A DNA stretch of 64,000 bases from Thalassotalea_H sp040779345 (GTDB lineage Bacteria > Pseudomonadota > Gammaproteobacteria > Enterobacterales > Alteromonadaceae): the NCBI GenBank assembly GCA_040779345.1, contig JBFONU010000002.1, positions 370,585-434,584 of the forward strand, written 5' to 3'. The notes under the pieces are model-generated. The model searched no databases. It was not told where the DNA came from and saw only the letters and a list, made by a program, of their open reading frames with translations. Of the stretch, positions 1-8,827 are shown piece by piece. Within the stretch, counting starts at the first letter, position 1. The number at the start of each line of letters is the position of its first letter. Made by a program: the position numbers and the translations under genes.

Positions 1-1
1 T

Positions 2-1006
2 AATATAGATCTAGAAGGCTTTCCTGTTCAATCTCAAAATTTTTTTAAACAGTTCATTTCTGTGAGTAAAAAAACAGATTGTCGGTTCAGCTTTTGGGAA
101 AAGCAGGGAGAAAGCTTCGGGCGTTGGGCAAGCCAAAATATTTTAAAGGCAGGTATTGATGATAGACATGGTACCTTTGGGTTTACCAATGCAAATTTAG
201 AAATTATGCAAACAGCAAAGAAAGTAGGAGCTTTAGCCGTACATGGTCAAATAGATCCTGGGATCTCTTGGTATGAAACCGTTTTAAAGGAGCATGATAG
301 CTGGGGAGGGGTTGAAAATAATATAAAACCTCCGACAACTACATACCTAAATCGATTACGAGAAGAATGGGATATCGCGGATTTTATTATTGCTAATTCA
401 GAACATACTAAAAGCTCACTAATAAGCCAAAAGGTAAATAGTCAAAAAATATTAGTTGTACCATTAGCCTATGATCACGTTAATAAAAATTTACCTAGAA
501 GAAAACCAATAAAAAACAGGCGGCTAAGAGTATTATTTGTCGGAAATGTATCCTTATCGAAAGGGTTTCAGTATTTTGGTCAAGCAGCCGATAAATTAAA
601 ATCTGAATTTGAATTTGTTGCAGCTGGAAATGTTCTTATTAATCAAGAGTTTTTAGGTCAAAAAGGTTGGCCTGTTACTTATCTGAATCATATTAATAAA
701 AGTGAATTAGAACAAGAATATTTAAAGGCTGATATTTTTGTTTTTCCAACATTATCTGATGGCTTTGGTATGGTTCAGTTAGAGGCTATGTCCTATGGCT
801 TACCTGTTATTGCAACTGAAAATTGTGCCCATGTTGTTGAAGACAATGTTTCAGGCTATAGGATCCAGTCTAGATCAGTAGAGTCGATTATTGAGAAGTT
901 AGAGTTAATTAAAAACGATCAAAACCTCTATAATTATTTATCTCAAAATGCAATCAAGCGGTCCAAAGATTTTTCGTTAGAAAAACTGAATAGTTTATTT
1001 GAGTAA
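2..1006 (+). CDS. Glycosyltransferase family 4 protein (5' truncated by window)
   Basis: This is a retaining GT-B glycosyltransferase that would move a sugar from a nucleotide-sugar donor, probably in cell-surface polysaccharide synthesis. The reading frame is open from base 2 without a stop, so the gene begins outside the window; the GTG at 62 is only the first possible start codon inside it. The C-terminal half carries the donor-site signature (SDGFGMVQLEAMSYGLPVIAT), which is the GT4 E-x7-E element with the first acidic residue as Asp. A stretch reading LRVLFVGNVSLSKGFQYF marks the start of the C-terminal Rossmann domain. No partner gene is visible upstream. Donor and acceptor cannot be inferred. 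The family call is confident, the function is not. Confidence 0.8.
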   Translation, partial: NIDLEGFPVQSQNFFKQFISVSKKTDCRFSFWEKQGESFGRWASQNILKAGIDDRHGTFGFTNANLEIMQTAKKVGALAVHGQIDPGISWYETVLKEHDSWGGVENNIKPPTTTYLNRLREEWDIADFIIANSEHTKSSLISQKVNSQKILVVPLAYDHVNKNLPRRKPIKNRRLRVLFVGNVSLSKGFQYFGQAADKLKSEFEFVAAGNVLINQEFLGQKGWPVTYLNHINKSELEQEYLKADIFVFPTLSDGFGMVQLEAMSYGLPVIATENCAHVVEDNVSGYRIQSRSVESIIEKLELIKNDQNLYNYLSQNAIKRSKDFSLEKLNSLFE

Positions 1007-1103
1007 ATTGAGAAAATACACTCGTTTTTTTAAATAACGAATTACTTTCACACGAGTTTTTCCAAATATACTCCGTACACCTAATACAAATTTCAAATTT
1101 TAC

Positions 1104-1117
1104 TTGATCTACATCAA
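1104..1117. promoter_or_regulatory. FNR/Crp-family type binding site upstream of porin
   Basis: The sequence TTGATCTACATCAA is an exact match to the FNR/Anr/EtrA consensus TTGAT-N4-ATCAA. It lies 119 bp before the porin start codon and 17 bp before the Fur-like palindrome. If the weak -10-like GAGAAT at 1138-1143 is used, the site would be centred near -40, close to a class II activator position. Binding is inferred from the motif only. Confidence 0.6.
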
Positions 1118-1131
1118 ACACAAGTAAGAAA

Positions 1132-1156
1132 CTTAATGAGAATTGTTTGCATTAAG
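1132..1156. promoter_or_regulatory. Putative Fur box (palindrome) upstream of porin
   Basis: A palindrome with perfect 7-bp arms (CTTAATG ... CATTAAG) encloses AATGAGAATTGTTTGCATT at 1135-1153, which resembles the Fur box AATGATAATAATTATCATT. It would cover the likely core promoter, as expected for iron-dependent repression. The next gene starts at 1223. This is a motif-based inference. Confidence 0.55.
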
Positions 1157-1222
1157 TTTTACCTGTGTGTATTATTGCCGCAATTAAAATATCTCTCTTA
1201 AAATTTTATAGGCATAACACTC

Positions 1223-2389
1223 ATGATGAAGAAAACACTTATAGCCACCGCATTATTAGCCAGCTTGGCTTCTGGCGCTGTATTTGCTAGTGAAGAAACG
1301 GCTGAATTACGTAAAATTATTGCGAAACAACAAGAAGTTCTAAAATCGCTTGAGAAGCGTTTAAATGAAACTGAACAACGCATTGAAGCAACTGCTGACC
1401 AAGTTGAAGCAAGCACATCAAACGATAGCCTGTTTACTAACACCACTATTGGTGGTTACGGTGAACTTCATTACAACAACTATGAAGATAAAGATGCAAA
1501 AGTTGATTTTCATCGCTTTGTCTTATTTTTTGGTCATGAGTTTTCAAGCAAATTACGTTTTTTCTCTGAGTTTGAATTAGAGCATTCATTAGCTGGAGAT
1601 GGTAAACCAGGTGAAGTTGAGCTTGAGCAAGCTTATGTCGAGTATGATTACAGCGATACATTAACGACTAAAACGGGTTTATTTTTAATTCCTGTTGGCA
1701 TTCTTAATGAAACACATGAGCCGCCAACGTTTTACGGTGTTGAGCGCAATGGTGTTGAGAAAAACATTATTCCAGCCACTTGGTGGGAAGCTGGTGTTGC
1801 ATTAAATTATAAAGCCGCTCCGGGTTTGGCATTTGATGGCGCCGTAACGAGTGGTTTAAAAGTGGGTAATGATTATAAAATTCGTGGCGGTCGCCAAAAA
1901 GTGGCTAATGCGTCAGCTGAAAATTTAGCGTACACAGGTCGTGTAAAATATACGGGCGTTCCAGGATTAGAATTAGCCGCAACATTACAATATCAAACAG
2001 ATCTTACCCAAAGTGCTGGTGGAGTTGACGAAGCAGCAGCAACCATGTTTGAAGCGCATGCTATCTATCAAGTCAATGATTTCACTGTGCGTGCATTATA
2101 TGCTGCTTGGGATATTGACGGAGATGAAGCAAAAGCCCTCGGTCGCGACGAGCAAACAGGTTGGTATGTTGAACCGTCTTACAAATTTAACGAGAAAGTC
2201 GGTGTTTTTGCTCGTTACTCTGAATATAACAATGAAGCTGGTGCAAGCAGTGCTAATGCCGTTGAGTCTACAAGCTTAGGTGTTAACTACTACTTGCATG
2301 AAAATGTTGTACTAAAAGCTGATGTTGAAGATATTGGCGGAGCTAAGGATGAAAAAGGCTTTAATTTAGGTTTTGGTTATAACTTTTAA
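1223..2389 (+). CDS. Outer-membrane porin with N-terminal coiled coil
   Basis: A predicted outer-membrane beta-barrel channel of 388 residues. The N-terminus is a classical signal peptide (MMKKTLIATALLASLASGAVFA) followed by a heptad-rich segment (roughly residues 24-65, ELRKIIAKQQEVLKSLEKRL) typical of periplasmic coiled coils in trimeric porins of the phosphate-selective O/P type. The rest is rich in alternating strands and ends in GFNLGFGYNF, with the terminal Phe used by the BAM complex. FNR- and Fur-type sites lie upstream and flavoprotein genes follow, so a role in iron or anaerobic metabolism is possible; the transported substrate is unknown. ATGATG offers two starts three bases apart. 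Confidence 0.8.
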   Translation: MMKKTLIATALLASLASGAVFASEETAELRKIIAKQQEVLKSLEKRLNETEQRIEATADQVEASTSNDSLFTNTTIGGYGELHYNNYEDKDAKVDFHRFVLFFGHEFSSKLRFFSEFELEHSLAGDGKPGEVELEQAYVEYDYSDTLTTKTGLFLIPVGILNETHEPPTFYGVERNGVEKNIIPATWWEAGVALNYKAAPGLAFDGAVTSGLKVGNDYKIRGGRQKVANASAENLAYTGRVKYTGVPGLELAATLQYQTDLTQSAGGVDEAAATMFEAHAIYQVNDFTVRALYAAWDIDGDEAKALGRDEQTGWYVEPSYKFNEKVGVFARYSEYNNEAGASSANAVESTSLGVNYYLHENVVLKADVEDIGGAKDEKGFNLGFGYNF

Positions 2390-2419
2390 TTCAACAAAAA
2401 GTTAATTAAAATTTATAAT

Positions 2420-2454
2420 AAAAGTGAATGGAGTTTGACTTCATTCACTTTTTT
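2420..2454 (+). terminator. Rho-independent terminator after porin
   Basis: An 11-bp stem (AAAAGTGAATG / CATTCACTTTT) extended by a few more pairs is followed by a short T run. It lies between the porin and the FMN-binding protein, so the downstream genes may depend on read-through or on their own promoter. Confidence 0.7.
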
Positions 2455-2505
2455 GCTCACTAAAGTACGTTAAGCTATGGTCGTTAATTAATAAATGAGA
2501 CTACT

Positions 2506-3018
2506 GTGAAAAAAAGAATGTTGAGTGTTGTTATGCTGTGTTGTTTTTCTCTTTTGGTATCAGCAAAAGGGACGTATCAGACCACAGAGCAATTTTTAGC
2601 AAGTGTTTTTCAAGAAGAGCAAGCACAAGCTAAATCCATTTGGCTAAAAGATGCTGATAAAAAAACGATCGAATCAATCATGAGTCATCAATACAATCGT
2701 TTACGCATTCGTTATTGGCAACTTAACAATGAAACGGTGTGGATATTAGATGAAATAGGGAAAGAAAAACCTATTACGGTGGCCATTCACATTGAAGAAA
2801 AAAATATTAAGCAGGTGAAAGTGCTCGCATTTCGTGAAAGTCGAGGAGATGAAGTTCGTCATGCATTTTTTACGGAGCAATTTATGGGGGCAACGTTAAC
2901 CAATGATCATCAACTGACCGAACATATTGATGGTATCACTGGAGCGACTATGTCGGTTCGGGCGCTAACAAAAGTTGCTCGGCTTGCTTTATGGTTGAAT
3001 AATAAGGTACAACCTTAG
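2506..3018 (+). CDS. FMN-binding domain protein, covalently flavinylated, exported
   Basis: A 170-residue exported flavoprotein. The N-terminus is a signal peptide (MKKRMLSVVMLCCFSLLVSAKG). Near the C-terminus lies DGITGATMS, matching the D-x-x-(S/T)-G-A-T motif whose threonine receives FMN from the ApbE transferase in NqrC/RnfG-type domains. The protein would therefore carry a phosphoester-linked FMN on the periplasmic side and relay electrons. It is followed after 25 bp by a PepSY membrane protein, a pairing known from extracytosolic electron-transfer units. The GTG start at 2506 is supported by GAGA about 6 bases upstream. The electron acceptor is unknown; ferric iron chelates are a guess from the regulatory sites. 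Confidence 0.85.
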   Translation: MKKRMLSVVMLCCFSLLVSAKGTYQTTEQFLASVFQEEQAQAKSIWLKDADKKTIESIMSHQYNRLRIRYWQLNNETVWILDEIGKEKPITVAIHIEEKNIKQVKVLAFRESRGDEVRHAFFTEQFMGATLTNDHQLTEHIDGITGATMSVRALTKVARLALWLNNKVQP

Positions 3019-3043
3019 GTTAAAAGAATGATAAACGTTACCT

Positions 3044-3805
3044 ATGAACTTAACTCGTAATCAACAATCGTTACATACAAAAATTATTCGACACTTGCGA
3101 AAATGGCATCGCCAGTTGGGTATTTTTACCGCTATTTTTCTTATTTTCATTTCGATAAGTGGTATCGCGTTAAATCATACTAATGCATTATCTTTGGCTC
3201 ATACTTCAATTAGTCAGCCATGGCTACTTGCACACTATGGCATCAAACCTCCCGAAGTTACACGTTTCTATCAACATGACTTCTACCATACAGATCACTA
3301 CGTATGGTTCAACAATGAGCTGTTAGTAGAAACTGACTACCCAGTGATTGCGCTTACCACTTATCAAAAATATTTAGTCGTGGTCACACAGCGCGCTTTA
3401 TTTATTTTCACTGAACAAGGTGAAATGGTTGATAAGCTGACCGCTAGTTTAGGCTTACCAAACAATATTCGTCATATTGCCAAGCAAGGCTCACATCTTG
3501 TGTTACAAGCAAATGATGGGTATTTTCAAAGTTCAGGTGAATTGTTTGATTGGCAATCGGTTCAATTTATTATCTCGCCTGAATTTGTCACTCCCATTGA
3601 TGTTGAAAACGATGTGATAAAAGAGGCACAAACACGTTATCAAGCACAATTTCTTTCATGGGAGCGAGTCATTCTTGATGCTCATTCAGGGAGAATATTC
3701 GGTGACTGGGGTGTTCTGTTTATGGATTTAATCGCCATAATGCTTATTCTTTTGTCTATCAGTGGCTTATATATTTGGTTGCGCTATCAACGTAAGAAAC
3801 GTTAA
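3044..3805 (+). CDS. PepSY-associated transmembrane protein
   Basis: An inner-membrane protein of 253 residues with a transmembrane helix near the N-terminus (IFTAIFLIFISISGIALNHT), a large periplasmic part, and a second helix at the C-terminus (DLIAIMLILLSISGLYIWL) followed by a basic RYQRKKR tail. The WHRQLGIF segment before helix 1 and the SISGLYIWLR ending are typical of the PepSY_TM family. Such proteins are thought to pass electrons across the membrane, sometimes to FMN-binding domain partners, and some are ferrisiderophore reductases. It probably forms a two-gene unit with the flavoprotein 25 bp upstream. No cytoplasmic oxidoreductase domain is fused, so the electron donor is not evident. 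Confidence 0.75.
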   Translation: MNLTRNQQSLHTKIIRHLRKWHRQLGIFTAIFLIFISISGIALNHTNALSLAHTSISQPWLLAHYGIKPPEVTRFYQHDFYHTDHYVWFNNELLVETDYPVIALTTYQKYLVVVTQRALFIFTEQGEMVDKLTASLGLPNNIRHIAKQGSHLVLQANDGYFQSSGELFDWQSVQFIISPEFVTPIDVENDVIKEAQTRYQAQFLSWERVILDAHSGRIFGDWGVLFMDLIAIMLILLSISGLYIWLRYQRKKR

Positions 3806-3908
3806 TCACTATGTTATCGGGTGATTAATTACCTTTATAATTGATTTTTATAGAAAAACTTTCATAATCCCTCATAGTCTTTAACAATACCTTTTGAGTG
3901 ACGAGTAA

Positions 3909-4802
3909 ATGATGATTGAAGAAAAAGAAACCTCAGCCGCGGTAGAAACTGTAACCAATACCGCCAATTTAAATATAGATAAGTTTTCCCATTATCTTGA
4001 TGCTATAGGTGATATGGCATTGAGGTTTGGTACAAGTTTATTAATGGCCATTATTGTCTACATGGTCGGTCAATGGATAAGCAATCGAATTGTTAAATTG
4101 CTTGATGTTGCGATGGACCGTAAAAAAGTAGAACCGACCTTACATAATTTTTTGGTCAGTATTTTCAAAATCACCTTTAAGATTGTTCAAGTGATCATTT
4201 TCGCTTCAATGATTGGTGTGGAAACTGCCTCTCTTATCGCAATGTTAGGTGCTGCAGGCTTAGCGATAGGCCTAGCACTGCAAGGAAGCTTAGCGAACTT
4301 TGCGGGCGGTATTCTTATTTTATTCTTTAAACCTTTTAAAGCTAAGGATATTATCGAAGCACAAGGCTATGTGGGTCATGTGGTTGAAATTCAAATATTC
4401 AATACCATTTTGCGCACGCTTGATAATCAGCGCGTTATTATTCCTAATGCCTTGTTATCTAACGGTTGTGTTAAAAATATTTTTGTTGAAGAAACTCGTC
4501 GTGTTGACTTAAAGTTTGGTATTAGTTACCAAGATGATATTCCAAAAGTGAAAGCCCTTTTAGCCGATGTTGTTGCTGCTAATGAGCTAGTCCTTAAAGA
4601 TCATCAAGTGGATATTTTTGTTTCTGCTCATGCTGACAGTTCAATTAACTTATTAGTAAGACCTTGGGTTAAATCAGAAAATTATTGGTCAGTATATTTT
4701 GGTTTGATGGAAAGTGTGAAACTTGCCTTCGATAAAGAGAACATCACAATTCCTTTCCCACAACGCGATGTTCATCTTATACAACAGCCAGCGGCTAAAT
4801 AA
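3909..4802 (+). CDS. Small-conductance mechanosensitive channel, MscS family
   Basis: A homologue of E. coli MscS (297 residues, close to the usual 286), forming a heptameric inner-membrane channel that releases solutes on hypo-osmotic shock. After an N-terminal acidic extension come three transmembrane helices; the pore helix is recognised from MLGAAGLAIGLALQGSLANF and the following FKPFKAKDIIEAQG, with the conserved beta-domain segment IPNALLSNGCVKN. The C-terminal alpha/beta cytoplasmic vestibule is complete. It starts at ATGATG (M1 or M2). It seems to be a single-gene unit ended by the strong hairpin at 4842. Confidence 0.93.
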   Translation: MMIEEKETSAAVETVTNTANLNIDKFSHYLDAIGDMALRFGTSLLMAIIVYMVGQWISNRIVKLLDVAMDRKKVEPTLHNFLVSIFKITFKIVQVIIFASMIGVETASLIAMLGAAGLAIGLALQGSLANFAGGILILFFKPFKAKDIIEAQGYVGHVVEIQIFNTILRTLDNQRVIIPNALLSNGCVKNIFVEETRRVDLKFGISYQDDIPKVKALLADVVAANELVLKDHQVDIFVSAHADSSINLLVRPWVKSENYWSVYFGLMESVKLAFDKENITIPFPQRDVHLIQQPAAK

Positions 4803-4841
4803 GGCGATTGATAGCGTTATAAAAAAGTTTTAACAATTATG

Positions 4842-4876
4842 AAAGGCTGTTTATCTTCGCATAAACAGCCTTTTTG
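4842..4876. terminator. Strong bidirectional terminator between MscS gene and araC-type gene
   Basis: A perfect 13-bp stem (AAAGGCTGTTTAT / ATAAACAGCCTTT) with a CTTCGC loop is followed by T residues on the + strand and, on the - strand, by A/T-rich sequence. It sits between two convergent genes and can serve both. Confidence 0.85.
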
Positions 4877-4888
4877 CTTTCTTATCCT

Positions 4889-5812
4889 TTAAATTAATAA
4901 ATTTTTTGATAGGTGAACTTTCTTAAATTCACTCGGTTTCATTTGCTTAAATTGAAGAAATCGACGGTTAAAATTGGAAATGTTATTGAAGCCGCACATA
5001 TCACTAATAGTGGTGATTGGTTTTTGGGTATTTATTAATAATGAACATGCTTTGCTAATACGCAGTTGATTCACTATTTCGGTAAAGGTTTGTTCGGTGC
5101 GTTGTTTAATAAAACGATGAAAGTGATTGGTACTCATATGTACTAACGCGGCGACCTCATCGGCTTTAATGTTATTGGTATAATTTTCGTGGATAAATTG
5201 AAAAATTTTATCGAGCTTGTCGGTTGATGGGTCTGAAGTTATTGCGATGTTAAACCCAGCACTAGAAAGAACTTGTGCCTCTTTATCTTCAATCATCATT
5301 TGTAAAATAGCCATCAAACCATTAAAGCGCTGCAATGGTGAGCCGTGATGCATTTTTTTAAATAGTTTTTCGCTCGCCATTGCTGTTTTTTTACTGAACT
5401 TTATCCCACGTTGAGAGCGTTCAAGTAAATGTTTAATTTCAAAAAAATCAGGCACACTAAATACTAAGCCTTCAATCCATTTCGTTGGTATTTGGGCAAC
5501 GTAAACTTTTTGTGCTTTGCCTTTAATACTTGCCGCTGAATACCAAGTGTGCGGTAAATGAGGGCCTAATAACGCAATATCATAATCGGCATAACTCTCA
5601 ATGCTATCGCCAACATACCGCTGTCCATGACTATTTAGGGTAAGTGCTATTTCATATTCTGGGTGGTAATGCCAATGAAATTCAAGTTCATCGACTTCAT
5701 AAAGCCAATAACGCCAAGATGAATTCTCACTGGGAACAACTTTTTCAAATATAGGTTTCATTAATTTTCTGATCGAAATCAAGTCAGTTGCTATTTGATA
5801 GAAAAGTATCAC
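4889..5812 (-). CDS. AraC-family transcriptional regulator
   Basis: A 307-residue regulator with an N-terminal cupin-like sensor domain (HWHYHPEYEIALTLNSHG, metal- or sugar-binding type) and a C-terminal double helix-turn-helix (ADEVAALVHMSTNHFHRFIK ... TTISDMCGFNNISNFNRRF). It is divergent from the TonB receptor and the amino-sugar cluster that starts at 5950, so it most likely controls that cluster in response to a sugar derived from it. The open frame begins at 5812, but an internal ATG at 5761 (giving MKPIFEKVVPSENSSW) fits the usual N-terminus of this subfamily better; neither has a strong Shine-Dalgarno sequence. Confidence 0.88.
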   Translation of the reverse strand: MILFYQIATDLISIRKLMKPIFEKVVPSENSSWRYWLYEVDELEFHWHYHPEYEIALTLNSHGQRYVGDSIESYADYDIALLGPHLPHTWYSAASIKGKAQKVYVAQIPTKWIEGLVFSVPDFFEIKHLLERSQRGIKFSKKTAMASEKLFKKMHHGSPLQRFNGLMAILQMMIEDKEAQVLSSAGFNIAITSDPSTDKLDKIFQFIHENYTNNIKADEVAALVHMSTNHFHRFIKQRTEQTFTEIVNQLRISKACSLLINTQKPITTISDMCGFNNISNFNRRFLQFKQMKPSEFKKVHLSKNLLI

Positions 5813-5949
5813 AACAAGTTAGAAAAGTGTATCTGAAATGATAATTCCAGTAGCAAAATATAATAAGAAATGGGGAATATAACACTATCAACACAAAGCT
5901 TTAGCAGCTCGCTCTTTGGCTTATGTGTTAAAAATAAGAGAGAAGAATA

Positions 5950-8625
5950 ATGTCTAGAGTAAGCAAAAAACATCAATTTATCAGGAAACCAACCAGTTTA
6001 GCGGTTTCTGCTGCAATATTCGGTTTAATGGCTTTACCGGTTTTAGCTGAAGAGGCTGATGAGAAAGAAAATAAAAATCAACTAGAAGTTATCACTGTAA
6101 CCGCGACTAAAAATACAACCAATTTAATGAAAACGCCCGTAGCAGTAACGGCAATGAATCCAGAATCACTTGTTCGTCAAAACATTAAAGAAGTGAGTGA
6201 TTTAAGTGGTTTAATTCCTAATTTCCAATTAGGTCTATCAAGCAGTGACTCTGGCGTACGTGCTTCCATTCGGGGGGTGACTTCAAATAACTTCACTGAA
6301 ATTGGTGATCCTGCGGTTGGTATTCATATCGACGGAATCTACTCTCCTCGCCCACAAGGAGCATTAGCGTTAATGTTCGATTTAGAGCAAGTTGAAGTGC
6401 TTCGTGGGGCACAAGGTACCTTATTTGGTCGAAACTCTACCGCTGGTGTGGTTAATATTATTCCCGCAAAGCCAGAGTTTGATGAAAACTATGGTTGGTC
6501 GACGCTGCAACTAGGCAACTATAATTCGAAGCAATTACGCAGTGTTTATAACTTTGCTGTTGCCGATAATTTTGCTGTTCGTGCCGCGATTATGGTTGAT
6601 AAACGCGATGGATATATTAACCAACAACAAGATTTGACCGATAGAGGGCAAAAGCTGCCTGATCCTGTTGACCCTTGGGGTCAGCCAGCAGTATGGCAAG
6701 GAGCAGATGGAAAACCTGATGTTGACCAACGTCGTAATAAAAAAGTTGGTAAAGAAGATTATTATTCTAACTCAGATCAATGGGGAGCAAGAATCACTGG
6801 TTTATGGCAAATCAATAACGATCTTTCATGGACATTAGGTTATGAGCATTTTCAAAATGATGGTGCGGGTCATGTTAACTTAAAAGATTGTGAGGCAGCT
6901 AAAGATACGCGTTACGCGTGTGATAGTGATGACCATTTTGACCAAACGGTATTGATTAATGTCCCTGGAAAATTGGACATGAGCATTGATACCGTACGTA
7001 GTTTAGTTTCTTGGGATGTTAATCATAATACTCGGTTAGAATATCGTTTCGCTTATGCTAATCAACAACGTAAGCAAGACCATGATGATGATACTGGCTT
7101 TCATGCATTAATGGATGAAGTAGACACTATGTGGGAATGGGGCAATTGGGGGCGTCAAGCGGTAGATGATAGAGCCACTTATACCTTAGATTCTGAATAT
7201 AAATCTTTTATTAATGAGCTACAAATCACTCAAACATTTGCTGATTGGCGTTATGTTGCAGGTGGCTTTTGGATGTATGAAGATAATTCAATCTTATTTG
7301 CGCAAGATATGTTGGTCATGGCGCCATGGGGCATGCCTTATGGACAGTATTATAATCAACCAAAGCGTGAAATTGATTCCAAAGCGATATTTGCTCAAGC
7401 GGACATTTATTTAACCGATAAATTAACGGCGACTATTGGTGCGCGCTACACCGAAGATGAACGGACTGATAATGACGGTGAGACGTATGGTGACTGGGAT
7501 GCATCTGGTTGGTATTACAATAATTTGCATGAAGCAACGGATATTGGCACTGGCTTAGCCCATAATGGCACAGACTTAACCGATGGTATGGGCTCTCGCG
7601 CGGGTTCTGACGCTTATCCAGGTCCTACCATAAATACCTACTCTAAAGACTGGAGTAAAACCACATGGCGTTTAGGTGTTCAATATGATCTAGATGATAA
7701 AAACATGGTGTTTACCTCTGTCGCAACGGGCTATAGAGCCGGTGGTTTTGGTGATAAATTTGATACCTGTGGTGGTGGTACTTGTACTGATGGTTCTACA
7801 GAGCAATATAGCTTTTTAGATTATGAACCTGAAACAACGACGAACTATGAAATAGGTTACAAAGGCTCTTTACTTGATAATTCGTTAAACCTAACAGCGG
7901 TATTTTTCTTTACAGAATATGAAGATATGCATTATACCGATATGCATCCTGTTGGTCAGAAAATTGTCACTCAAGAGTGTCCTGATTGGGATCAAGCGTG
8001 TGATATTGTCCAAGCATGGAAAACTGAAAATATCGGTAACGCCGACATTATGGGACTTGAGTTAGAGTTCGATTATATTCCTTGGGAAAACGGACATTTA
8101 ACTGGTTTCTATGCTTGGTTAGATACAGAAATTACCTCATATGATTCTTATAGCGATAACTGGTTTTGTGGTTACCGTGAAGAAAACAACGCTGAAGCCT
8201 GTGCTGACTTATTTGTCGAGGCTGGTAACCCTTTAAGTGGTCGAAATCTCTATGATGTAACGGGTAATCAATTACCTCATTCGCCTGAGCATTCGTTCGG
8301 TTTGAACTATTCACATTACTTTGAGCTTGATAATGGTTATCAGATCATGCCATGGGTTGGATTTCGCTGGCAAGACAAGATGTACTTCACGCCACGTAAT
8401 TTAGACAACAAAGTGGTGGGCGATTATCAAAAAGCGTATTCCAATGTGAATGCATCAATTAAGTTCTCTCCTAATGATGAAGAGTGGTATATCGAATTAT
8501 ATGGCAACAACTTAACTGATGAAGTAGTGAAAAACTGGATGGGGCAAGGCTCGCAAGGTGGTTTCCAGTTTAACTCTTATAATCCACCCAGAATGTTTGG
8601 TGTGCGTTTTAATATGACATATTAA
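5950..8625 (+). CDS. TonB-dependent outer-membrane receptor (oligosaccharide uptake, probable)
   Basis: An 891-residue TonB-dependent receptor with a long Alteromonadales-type signal peptide, a TonB box-like EVITVTATK just after it, a plug domain (SIRGVTSNNF, VEVLRGAQGTLFGRNSTAGV) and a 22-strand barrel ending in FGVRFNMTY with the terminal aromatic residue. It is the first gene of the amino-sugar cluster and faces the AraC regulator, so it probably imports an oligosaccharide such as chitooligosaccharide into the periplasm, where the cluster's GH9 and GH20 enzymes act. The substrate is inferred only from neighbours. Two hairpins follow the stop codon. Confidence 0.88.
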   Translation: MSRVSKKHQFIRKPTSLAVSAAIFGLMALPVLAEEADEKENKNQLEVITVTATKNTTNLMKTPVAVTAMNPESLVRQNIKEVSDLSGLIPNFQLGLSSSDSGVRASIRGVTSNNFTEIGDPAVGIHIDGIYSPRPQGALALMFDLEQVEVLRGAQGTLFGRNSTAGVVNIIPAKPEFDENYGWSTLQLGNYNSKQLRSVYNFAVADNFAVRAAIMVDKRDGYINQQQDLTDRGQKLPDPVDPWGQPAVWQGADGKPDVDQRRNKKVGKEDYYSNSDQWGARITGLWQINNDLSWTLGYEHFQNDGAGHVNLKDCEAAKDTRYACDSDDHFDQTVLINVPGKLDMSIDTVRSLVSWDVNHNTRLEYRFAYANQQRKQDHDDDTGFHALMDEVDTMWEWGNWGRQAVDDRATYTLDSEYKSFINELQITQTFADWRYVAGGFWMYEDNSILFAQDMLVMAPWGMPYGQYYNQPKREIDSKAIFAQADIYLTDKLTATIGARYTEDERTDNDGETYGDWDASGWYYNNLHEATDIGTGLAHNGTDLTDGMGSRAGSDAYPGPTINTYSKDWSKTTWRLGVQYDLDDKNMVFTSVATGYRAGGFGDKFDTCGGGTCTDGSTEQYSFLDYEPETTTNYEIGYKGSLLDNSLNLTAVFFFTEYEDMHYTDMHPVGQKIVTQECPDWDQACDIVQAWKTENIGNADIMGLELEFDYIPWENGHLTGFYAWLDTEITSYDSYSDNWFCGYREENNAEACADLFVEAGNPLSGRNLYDVTGNQLPHSPEHSFGLNYSHYFELDNGYQIMPWVGFRWQDKMYFTPRNLDNKVVGDYQKAYSNVNASIKFSPNDEEWYIELYGNNLTDEVVKNWMGQGSQGGFQFNSYNPPRMFGVRFNMTY

Positions 8626-8632
8626 GACCTTT

Positions 8633-8671
8633 GCCCAAGCAGCGCAGACTATGTGAGGCTTGGGCTTTTTT
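8633..8671 (+). terminator. Rho-independent terminator after TonB receptor
   Basis: An 8-bp GC-rich stem (GCCCAAGC / GCTTGGGC) is followed directly by six T residues. It begins 8 bases after the receptor stop codon. Confidence 0.75.
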
Positions 8672-8754
8672 ACCCTTACTGAATAAAAAGTTTTGCCTAA
8701 TGATTTACTTATTTTAGGCAGAAAATGAGGACATCGACTTTCCCTCGTTTTTCA

Positions 8755-8795
8755 AGCTGATGCTTCATTTTAAAGCATCAGCTATTTTTATTTTT
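8755..8795 (+). terminator. Second hairpin terminator before nagX-like gene
   Basis: An 11-bp perfect stem (AGCTGATGCTT / AAGCATCAGCT) with a 7-base loop is followed by A/T-rich sequence with T runs. It lies only about 30 bp before the next start codon, so it could be a back-up terminator or a leader hairpin controlling the downstream enzymes. Confidence 0.6.
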
Positions 8796-8827
8796 ACTTA
8801 CGTATATTTATAAGTTGGAAATTGTTA

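Noticed and set aside
3802..3828. Inverted repeat TTAATCAC/GTGATTAA after the PepSY gene as a terminator
   Set aside because: The stem is A/T-rich and not followed by a T run, so evidence is too weak.
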